A stretch of DNA of 61,441 nt from Anaerolineae bacterium. GTDB lineage: Bacteria; Chloroflexota; Anaerolineae; J036; Brachytrichaceae. The position numbers and the translations under genes are program-made. Below, piece by piece: positions 55,895-61,441 of this stretch. The notes under the pieces are model-generated. The model worked only from the letters and a program-made list of their open reading frames with translations. It made no database searches and was not told where the DNA came from. Numbering within the stretch: position 1 is the stretch's first letter; each line of letters starts with the position of its first letter. Location: the NCBI GenBank assembly GCA_947476335.1, contig CANJQH010000011.1:1-61441 (forward strand), written 5' to 3'.

Positions 55895-56006
55895 GTAACT
55901 GCTCAAGCCTACGTTGATATGTCCCGCGAAAAGCACGATTCCTCCTCCCAAAGGGAGGAGGAATCGTGCTTTTCGCGATGGAAAATAGAGCAGCCTGAGT
56001 CATTAC
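55895..56006. mobile_element. Family A element, copy 13 (second subtype)
   Basis: Ends GTAACTGCTCAAGCC and GCCTGAGTCATTAC, exact flanks GAAATCTG (55887-55894 and 56007-56014). Core stem AAGCACGATTCCTCCTCCC with loop AA. Inner flanks (TACGTTGATATGTCCC and GGAAAATAGAGCAGC) match copy 4 inverted, defining the second subtype. It fills the whole gap between the two convergent stops. Confidence 0.94.
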
Positions 56007-56017
56007 GAAATCTGAAG

Positions 56018-58174
56018 TCATCTCTTCGACGTCTTCACGCTGCGCTCTCGCGCACGCCCCGGCCGCGCCTTCGCCGGCGAACGTTGCGACGGCTGCGAAC
56101 GCGCCTCCGCTGCACGTTCATCCGCGACGATCTCCTCACCCATCCGACGAATCTTCTCCCACTCCGGCGTCTTGTCATCGATGTCGTTCAGCTGCTGCCG
56201 CAGTTCAAGAATCTGATCGCGCAACATCGCCGCAAGCTCAAACTCCAGCGCCTTCGCCGCTACATGCATCTGCTCTTCGAGTTCGACAAGCATTCGCCGC
56301 ACTTCGGCCTTCGGCATATCAGCCAGACGCGGGCCGCTCACAGCCTTGCCACTGCCGTAGCGCTCGCCATCCTCAGAAACACGCACGCGATCGGTCAGAT
56401 CACGCACAGCCTTGTAAATCGTCTGCGGCTCAATGTTGTGCGCAATGTTGTGCGCAACCTGCTTCTCACGCCGACGCGTCGTCTCGTCAATCGCACGCTT
56501 CATCGAATCGGTCATCTTGTCGGCATACATGATTACCTTGCCCGACACGTGCCGCGCCGCACGACCGATGGTCTGGATCAGCGCCGTGCCACTGCGCAGA
56601 AAGCCTTCCTTGTCCGCATCCAGAATCGCCACCAATGACACCTCTGGCAGGTCGAGGCCTTCACGCAGCAGGTTGATGCCGACAATAACGTCGTACACAC
56701 CAAGTCGCAGGTCACGCAGAATTTCCACACGCTCAACCGTCTGCACTTCGCTGTGCAAGTACTGCACTTTGATATCGAGCTCAGCCATGTACTGGGTCAA
56801 ATCCTCAGCCATGCGCTTCGTCAGCGTCGTGACAAGCACACGCTCACCGTGCGCTACACGCTCGTGCACCTGCGCAACCAAGTCGTCAACCTGGCCACGC
56901 ACCGGCTTTACTTCAATCTCCGGATCAACAATGCCAGTCGGCCGAATCACCTGCTCAGCAATGAGCTGGCTGTGCTTCATCTCATACGGGCCAGGTGTGG
57001 CACTCACGTAAATCACCTGCCGCCAGCGCTGCTCAAATTCTTCAAACTTCAGCGGCCGATTGTCCATCGCACTCGGCAGGCGGAAGCCGTAATCGACGAG
57101 CGTCTGCTTACGCATGTGGTCGCCGTTGTACATGCCGTTGATCTGCGGCAGCGTCATGTGGCTCTCATCGATAACGAGCAGAAAATCGTCCGGGAAATAA
57201 TCAAGCAGTGTGAACGGCGGCGTACCGGCAGCACGCCCATCAAGATGGCGCGAATAGTTTTCAACACCGTTCGTAAAGCCGATCTCGCGCAGCATTTCCA
57301 AGTCGTAGCGCGTGCGCTGTTCAATGCGCTGCGCCTCGATCAGTTTTCCCTCTTCCTTAAATTGTGTGACGCGCTCCTCGAGCTCAGCTTCAATCGTCTT
57401 CACCGCCACCTGCAGCTTTTCCTGCGCAGTGATGAAATGCTTGGCCGGATACACCTCAATCGAATCAACCTCGTTCAGGATTTCACCAGTCAGCGTGTCG
57501 ATCTCGGTCAAACGCTCAACCTCGTCGCCGAAAAATTCGATGCGATATGCAGTCTCGGTATACGCCGGCTGGACTTCAAGGGTGTCGCCGCGCACACGAA
57601 ATTTTCCGCGCGTGAGCGCGATGTCGTTGCGTTCATATTGAATCGCGACGAGCATACGCAGCACAAGCTCGCGCCGCCGCATTTCGCCGCGATGCAGCTT
57701 CACCACATAGCGGCCGTAATCTTCGGGATTGCCAACGCCATAAATGCATGACACTGATGCCACAATGATCACGTCGCGCCGGCTCATCAGCGAACTCGTC
57801 GCCGCCAGCCGCAGCCGGTCGATCTCATCGTTGATCGCTGAGTCTTTCTCGATATAGAGATCGCTCTTCGGCACATACGCTTCCGGCTGGTAGTAATCGT
57901 AATAACTGACGAAATACTCGACCGCGTTGTCCGGAAAAAATTCTTTGAACTCCGAATACAGCTGCGCCGCCAGCGTCTTGTTATGCGCAATGATCAGCGC
58001 CGGTCTCTGCGTCGCCTCGATCACCTTCGAAACGGTAAAAGTTTTGCCCGTGCCCGTGGCGCCAAGCAATGTGCTGTAACGTCGTCCAGTATCGATGCTC
58101 AGCACGAGATCGTTGATGGCGCTCGGCTGGTCGCCGGACGGTTCAAACGGGGAGTGCACCTTAAACTCGGGCAT
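56018..58174 (-). CDS. uvrB: Excinuclease ABC subunit B
   Basis: A 718-residue helicase-like repair protein. Walker A is [10 protein letters not shown], the beta-hairpin region is [19 protein letters not shown], Walker B is [11 protein letters not shown], and [24 protein letters not shown] and TIGRAARH are later motifs. The UVR motif near the C terminus contains [23 protein letters not shown] basic tail ends in KTSKR. It verifies damage in nucleotide excision repair with UvrA and UvrC. Confidence 0.98.
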   Translation of the reverse strand: MPEFKVHSPFEPSGDQPSAINDLVLSIDTGRRYSTLLGATGTGKTFTVSKVIEATQRPALIIAHNKTLAAQLYSEFKEFFPDNAVEYFVSYYDYYQPEAYVPKSDLYIEKDSAINDEIDRLRLAATSSLMSRRDVIIVASVSCIYGVGNPEDYGRYVVKLHRGEMRRRELVLRMLVAIQYERNDIALTRGKFRVRGDTLEVQPAYTETAYRIEFFGDEVERLTEIDTLTGEILNEVDSIEVYPAKHFITAQEKLQVAVKTIEAELEERVTQFKEEGKLIEAQRIEQRTRYDLEMLREIGFTNGVENYSRHLDGRAAGTPPFTLLDYFPDDFLLVIDESHMTLPQINGMYNGDHMRKQTLVDYGFRLPSAMDNRPLKFEEFEQRWRQVIYVSATPGPYEMKHSQLIAEQVIRPTGIVDPEIEVKPVRGQVDDLVAQVHERVAHGERVLVTTLTKRMAEDLTQYMAELDIKVQYLHSEVQTVERVEILRDLRLGVYDVIVGINLLREGLDLPEVSLVAILDADKEGFLRSGTALIQTIGRAARHVSGKVIMYADKMTDSMKRAIDETTRRREKQVAHNIAHNIEPQTIYKAVRDLTDRVRVSEDGERYGSGKAVSGPRLADMPKAEVRRMLVELEEQMHVAAKALEFELAAMLRDQILELRQQLNDIDDKTPEWEKIRRMGEEIVADERAAEARSQPSQRSPAKARPGRARERSVKTSKR

Positions 58175-58238
58175 GCACTGATTATCACCGTCGCATCATG
58201 AAAAAATTTTTCAGGTGCTTCCAACGTCGACTAAAGCT

Positions 58239-59417
58239 TTATGAAGCATCACCTGAATCACGCTGGAATTTTTTTTTCAGAACCACTCCGAGTGCGCGCG
58301 TGAATTCAGGAATGTGCACGCTGCTCATAATGCGCAGGTCTTCATCGATGCGCGTGTCTTCATCCAGAAACCGAAAGATTCGCGCAGCAGGATTTTTTCG
58401 AAACAGCTCCGTGAAAACCTGCGCTCCAGAGATGCGTCGATTCGTGAGCACGTTCAACAGTGTGCTATCGAAAACGCCGAAGCGCCGCGACGACAGCGAG
58501 TCTGTGTAAAACGGCACACCACTGCGGTGCAGCGCATCGACAATGCGCACCGCCTGGCGCTGCGTGCGCACAAACGTGTAACCAGTCGATGGTTTGCTCG
58601 CCCCACCAGCAACGCCGATGTTCATCACATGTGCACTCGGCCGCCGCACACGCGGTGCATCGCTCATGGGAATCACACCAAATTCCTCGTGCTCGATTTC
58701 GTATCGCTCAAGGCCGAACTGCTGTTCAACATAGCGCCGCAGCGGCGCCACATACGCGTCACGCGGCAACAGCACTTCGGAAAATATCGTGTATTCCACC
58801 AGCGCCCGCCGCTCATCCAGCGGCAGCACATAAACGAAGCGCGTGTCACCACCCTGCTCGATGCGAAAATCCATCAACGTCGCCACATCCGGATCAAAAC
58901 ACGCACGCGGCGCACAAATCACCCAGCCAAGAAAATGCTGCAGAAAATTGTGATGACGTACATCGGTCGGCAGCGGCGGCGTCAGACTATTAAAAACATA
59001 CCGCGCGCGAAAACAGCGCTCACGCACCCACACCACTGCACCCTGACCATCTGCCATCTCTTCGATGTGCGCCACTTCGCCGCGCAGCATCTGCATATTC
59101 GACTGTGCACGCAGCCAGCCGCGCATGTGTTCGTAAAAATCAATGCCACGCAGCATCTTGTAGCGATACGGCTGCGGCCGCAGCACCTGCGAAAATCCCA
59201 CACCGTGAAACGCCAGATTCACCCAGCTGCGATGCATGATCGATTCCAGCACGTTTTCTTCAGCTTCCCAGAAACACCACGTGCGATCGTTGCTGGTCTT
59301 GTCGTCACGGTCAATTAGCAGCACGCGCGCACTGTCGAACCCGCCTCGCCCAAGCGCATGCGCCAGATTCAGCCCCGCTGCCCCAGCCCCGGCAATGATG
59401 TAGTCGTAGTCGAACAC
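58239..59417 (-). CDS. crtY: Lycopene cyclase, CrtY type
   Basis: A 392-residue flavoprotein starting at GTG 59417. The dinucleotide motif is AGAGAAGLNLAHAL, followed by NDRTWCFWE, the signature of CrtY-type cyclases. FLQHFLGWVI, DERRALVEYTIFSE, GVIPM and GGASKPSTGYTFVRTQRQA are also diagnostic. It forms beta-ionone rings on lycopene in carotenoid synthesis. No other crt gene is adjacent. The downstream (3-prime) gap to uvrB is about 65 bases without features. Confidence 0.93.
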   Translation of the reverse strand: MFDYDYIIAGAGAAGLNLAHALGRGGFDSARVLLIDRDDKTSNDRTWCFWEAEENVLESIMHRSWVNLAFHGVGFSQVLRPQPYRYKMLRGIDFYEHMRGWLRAQSNMQMLRGEVAHIEEMADGQGAVVWVRERCFRARYVFNSLTPPLPTDVRHHNFLQHFLGWVICAPRACFDPDVATLMDFRIEQGGDTRFVYVLPLDERRALVEYTIFSEVLLPRDAYVAPLRRYVEQQFGLERYEIEHEEFGVIPMSDAPRVRRPSAHVMNIGVAGGASKPSTGYTFVRTQRQAVRIVDALHRSGVPFYTDSLSSRRFGVFDSTLLNVLTNRRISGAQVFTELFRKNPAARIFRFLDEDTRIDEDLRIMSSVHIPEFTRALGVVLKKKFQRDSGDAS

Positions 59418-59449
59418 AGGTGCATTGTAGATTTCAGATTTCAGATTTC

Positions 59450-59653
59450 GTAACTACCCAGGCTAAGTGAGTCGCCAAAAGTTCTGGCGGCAGATTCGCC
59501 TCCCCCGCTTTGCGGGGGAGGCGAATCTGCCGGACAAAACGTATGGACAGGAACTTAGCCATTTTTCCAACGCGAAACACACCATTCTCTCCCCTGAAGG
59601 GGGAGAGAATGGTGTGTTTCGCGGGAAATACTGATTTGAACCTGAGTAGTTAC
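59450..59653. mobile_element. Family A element, copy 14, interrupted by a family B element
   Basis: Ends GTAACTACCCAGGC and AACCTGAGTAGTTAC, flanks CAGATTTC (59442-59449 and 59654-59661). Removing the inserted 90 bp and one TA restores CAGGCTAGCCATTTTTCC, the sequence found intact in copy 11. Core ACACACCATTCTCTCCCC with loop TGAA. Confidence 0.96.
59466..59555. mobile_element. Family B 90-bp MITE, copy 2 (nested in family A)
   Basis: Identical to copy 1 except for one base (AAAACGTATGG instead of AAAACTTATGG). Flanked by TA at 59464-59465 and 59556-59557. The empty site GGCTAGCC is known from another family A copy, so the insertion and TA duplication are directly demonstrated. Confidence 0.97.
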
Positions 59654-59744
59654 CAGATTTCAGATTGGAGACCGATGCGACGCAGGACTCAATCTGAAAT
59701 CTGAAATCTGAAATCTGAAATCTGAAATCTGAAATCTGAAATCG
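59654..59744. repeat. Heptamer array with seven AAATCTG units
   Basis: Two CAGATT units on the left, a unique 25-base spacer, then seven near-perfect AAATCTG units at 59691-59738 and a partial one. The array ends three bases before the TATACT box of the tRNA promoter, so its last units occupy the -35 region. Confidence 0.92.
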
Positions 59745-59746
59745 TG

Positions 59747-59752
59747 TATACT
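59747..59752 (+). promoter_or_regulatory. -10 box of tRNA-Pro
   Basis: TATACT ends 10 bases before the mature tRNA 5-prime end. The -35 position falls in the heptamer array and has no TTGACA; a TG lies just before the box. Confidence 0.55.
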
Positions 59753-59762
59753 CTCGGTCGTT

Positions 59763-59836
59763 CGGGGAATGGCGCAGACTGGTAGCGCGCTGCGTTCGGG
59801 TCGCAGAGGTCCTGGGTTCAAATCCCTGTTCCCCGA
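59763..59836 (+). tRNA. tRNA-Pro (anticodon CGG)
   Basis: Acceptor arms CGGGGAA and TTCCCCG pair completely, with discriminator A at 59836. The D arm is GCGCAG-ACTGGTA-GCGC type, the anticodon stem is CTGCG/CGCAG with loop TTCGGGT, giving anticodon CGG for the codon CCG. The T arm contains GGTTCAAATCC. CCA is not encoded; ACTGA follows, so CCA must be added. 74 bases including the discriminator. Confidence 0.97.
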
Positions 59837-59839
59837 CTG

Positions 59840-59868
59840 AAGGGCAGGCCAAAAGCTTGCCCTTTTTT
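59840..59868 (+). terminator. Intrinsic terminator of tRNA-Pro
   Basis: AAGGGCAGGC, loop, GCTTGCCCTT with a run of six T residues at its end, starting four bases after the tRNA. Good stem and U tract. Confidence 0.88.
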
Positions 59869-59874
59869 GTTGCC

Positions 59875-60933
59875 ATGAGCCGAAGCGCCACTTCCGCCCC
59901 ACCGTCCGAAGCTTGGGACGCCTTTGTTTCTGCACATTCGCACAGCCACGTTCTGCAGATGAGCGCATGGGCCGCGCTGAAATCTGCGCACGGCTGGCAT
60001 GTTCTACGCACAATCGCCGACGACGCACATGGAAATTGGCTCGGTGGCGCGCAGATTCTGCATCGCAACCTTAAATTTTTTGGCCGCATTGCCTACGCCC
60101 CGCGCGGCCCAGTCGTCGACTGGCACACCGACGCAGCAATCGTCGCCGCACTCGATGCCGCGTCAGCCGCCGCTCGCACAGCCGGCGCCTTCGCCCTGGT
60201 AGTCGAGCCGAACACAGCCGACGAACCGCGCGCACATGCTGCGCTGCAGAAGGCCGGCTTCGTCCCGTTCGAATGTGACGTGCAGCCACGCCGCAGCATC
60301 GTCGTCTCACTTGCCGGCGACGAAGGGGATATTCTGGCGCGCATGAAGCAGAAGACGCGCTACAACGTGCGCCTGGCGCAGAAGAAAGGCGTGACGGTGC
60401 GGCGCGGCGACGAACGCGATGCAGATCTTTATTACGAACTCATGCGCGCCACCGCCGCGCGCGACGGTTTTTCGATTCACCCCGCCACGTATTACCGCGA
60501 CTTCCTGCGCCTGTTCACCCCTGCTGCTGGCTGCGGCGCGCTGTTCATCGCCGAAGCTGACGGCCATGCGCTCGCAGCGCTGATCGCCACCGCAGTCGGC
60601 CACGAGGCGGTCTATCTCTACGGCGCCAGCGCCGATGCCGGCCGTGAACTCATGCCAACCTACCTGCTGCAGTGGGAAGCGATGCGCTGGGCACGCGAAC
60701 GTGGCTGCACGCGCTATGACCTGTGGGGCATCCCCGACGAAGACGAAGCTGTGCTCGAAGCCGGTTTCGAATCGCGCCACGACGGTCTGTGGGGCGTCTA
60801 TCGCTTCAAACGCGGCTTCGGCGGCGTGCTCGAACGCAGCATCGGCGCATGGGTACGCCCGCTCTCACTGCCGCTCTGGTGGGCCTATCGCCTGGCGCTG
60901 CGCCGCACCAGCCGCCACGGCCTGGCCGCGTAA
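59875..60933 (+). CDS. FemAB/FemX-like peptidoglycan peptidyltransferase
   Basis: A 352-residue protein with two GNAT-like halves. LQMSAWAALKSAHGWHVLR is a typical FemAB start, and DILARMKQKTRYNVRLAQKKGVTVRRGDE is the strongest signature. YLYGASADAGRELMPTYLLQWEAMRWARERGCTRYDLWGIPDED and GLWGVYRFKRGFGG follow. Such enzymes use aminoacyl-tRNA to add amino acids to the lipid II peptide; the amino acid is not predictable. ATG 59875 is used; the open frame also allows a TTG at 59857 inside the terminator. Confidence 0.9.
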   Translation: MSRSATSAPPSEAWDAFVSAHSHSHVLQMSAWAALKSAHGWHVLRTIADDAHGNWLGGAQILHRNLKFFGRIAYAPRGPVVDWHTDAAIVAALDAASAAARTAGAFALVVEPNTADEPRAHAALQKAGFVPFECDVQPRRSIVVSLAGDEGDILARMKQKTRYNVRLAQKKGVTVRRGDERDADLYYELMRATAARDGFSIHPATYYRDFLRLFTPAAGCGALFIAEADGHALAALIATAVGHEAVYLYGASADAGRELMPTYLLQWEAMRWARERGCTRYDLWGIPDEDEAVLEAGFESRHDGLWGVYRFKRGFGGVLERSIGAWVRPLSLPLWWAYRLALRRTSRHGLAA

Positions 60934-61073
60934 ATTGCACCAACAGCCGCTGTGCGCCCCTGGCTGAAAAAAGACCGCCCCTTCAGGGCTCGTAGCACAT
61001 TCACGGCGACGGACCCCGCGCATGCAGTGCTCACATCCCGCGGAAAAATCGCCTGCAGGGCGACGCCGCACTA

Positions 61074-61163
61074 AGTTCATGTCCATAAGTTTTGTCCGGC
61101 AGATTCGCCTCCCCCGCTTTGCGGGGGAGGCGAATCTGCCGCCAGAACTTTTGGCGACTCACT
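61074..61163. mobile_element. Family B 90-bp MITE, copy 3 (inverted)
   Basis: Reverse orientation relative to copies 1 and 2, TA flanks at 61072-61073 and 61164-61165. After reversal it differs from copy 1 by one base near the end and by the loop, which is AAA instead of TTT, i.e. the loop is inverted against the outer parts. Confidence 0.96.
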
Positions 61164-61223
61164 TAGTAGTTCGTCCAAGCAAAACTTGTGAGCGTCTGCC
61201 CTGTGCGAACCTTGCCTACAACC

Positions 61224-61289
61224 CACATTGCGCCCACATTGCGCCCACATTGCGCCCACATTGCGCGCATATTGCGCCCACATTGCGAC
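61224..61289. repeat. 11-base tandem repeat, six units
   Basis: CACATTGCGCC repeated four times nearly exactly, then CATATTGCGCC and CACATTGCGAC. No coding frame is attached. Confidence 0.93.
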
Positions 61290-61317
61290 GCAGCAATTTC
61301 CCACGGGTGCAGTTGTG

Positions 61318-61441
61318 CATCCCAGACCGATGGTCTGGGCTAGGACTGCGTCGCGCCTTTGGCGCTTTTTCAGCCTTGAAAGGGCGTACTTCGATTCAGC
61401 CAGGGTTTGTGCTGAAGGCGCGGCCCTGGCAACGGCGTGGC
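61318..61441. repeat. GC-rich dispersed repeat, family D copy 3 (cut by window end)
   Basis: CCCAGACCGATGGTCTGGGC then TGCGTCGCGCCTTTGGCGCTTTTTC matches, in inverse direction, 44518-44575 with few changes. The continuation beyond 61375 is not obviously shared. Confidence 0.75.

Larger units (their letters stand above)
59418..59874. other. Repeat-rich region around tRNA-Pro
   Basis: A 457-base region with a short heptamer array, a family A element containing a family B element, a second heptamer array, the tRNA promoter, tRNA-Pro and its terminator, all given separately. Confidence 0.9.
60934..61441. other. Non-coding end of the window
   Basis: No gene is supported. The region includes an apparently unique stretch to about 61070, a family B element, an 11-base tandem repeat and part of a family D repeat, listed separately. 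Confidence 0.7.

Noticed and set aside
59654-59744. The heptamer array as a CRISPR or an origin with DnaA boxes
   Set aside because: No spacers, and AAATCTG units do not match the DnaA box TTATCCACA; no dnaA or dnaN gene is present.
61224-61289. The 11-base tandem repeat as a CRISPR array
   Set aside because: Units abut without spacers and no cas gene is nearby.

Overview
The window is bacterial chromosomal DNA of moderately high GC with dense housekeeping gene content and no phage or plasmid genes. The gene set suggests a member of the Chloroflexota, probably near the filamentous Chloroflexia. The pointers are a TIGR03663-type giant membrane glycosyltransferase carrying NHL repeats, a Ycf45/R3H ATPase next to tmk, a LysY-type ArgC, PdxS/PdxT, a CrtY-type lycopene cyclase and a Met8-like SirC. 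This placement is inference from families; there is no rRNA here to test it.

Layout. 1-9.7 kb: an EamA transporter remnant, a deaminase-CYTH fusion, an FHA/winged-helix regulator, RNase J with a clear terminator, a carboxyltransferase, a pseudo-GTPase/DUF697 protein coupled to a peroxiredoxin, TatA and a PH-domain protein. 10-13.8 kb: S41 protease, Nif3-like protein, M20 hydrolase. 14.2-22.2 kb: an assimilatory sulfate reduction locus on the + strand (ABC ATPase and permease, APS reductase, CysD, CysN, sulfite reductase, SirC, CobA) behind a good sigma-70-type promoter. 22.1-28.1 kb: Lrp regulator, DgkA, RlmI-like methyltransferase, small membrane protein, methyltransferase, SDR, LysY/ArgC. 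28.2-37.2 kb: hrcA-grpE-dnaK-dnaJ behind a CIRCE-like operator, then a lipoprotein, a DJ-1 protein, hisS and nadK. 37.5-49.9 kb: S51-like/DALR fusion, two large membrane glycosyltransferase-like proteins and a sortase, tmk with the R3H ATPase, a GNAT-like protein and pdxST. 50.1-60.9 kb: SIS protein, HflX, M50 protease with CBS domains and an overlapping GH-A lipoprotein, SRAP/YedK protein, UvrB, lycopene cyclase, tRNA-Pro(CGG) and a FemAB-like transferase.

The most unusual feature is the intergenic DNA. Fourteen copies of a roughly 110-bp element (called family A here) lie between genes. They share the terminal inverted repeat GTAACTACTCAGGCC, have a variable central hairpin with compensatory changes, and make 8-bp target duplications. 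Many sit exactly against stop codons. A second 90-bp element (family B) has three nearly identical copies with TA duplications, and one of them has jumped into a family A copy. A third element (family C, 182 bp) has 22-bp inverted ends and an 8-bp duplication. Heptanucleotide arrays (AAATCTG)n serve repeatedly as family A landing sites. Several other palindromic or dispersed repeats fill remaining gaps, and one supplies the stop codons of two convergent genes. No transposase is encoded in the window, so all of these are non-autonomous here.

Family names A, B, C and D are local labels. Domain and product calls come from motifs read by eye; no database search was run.
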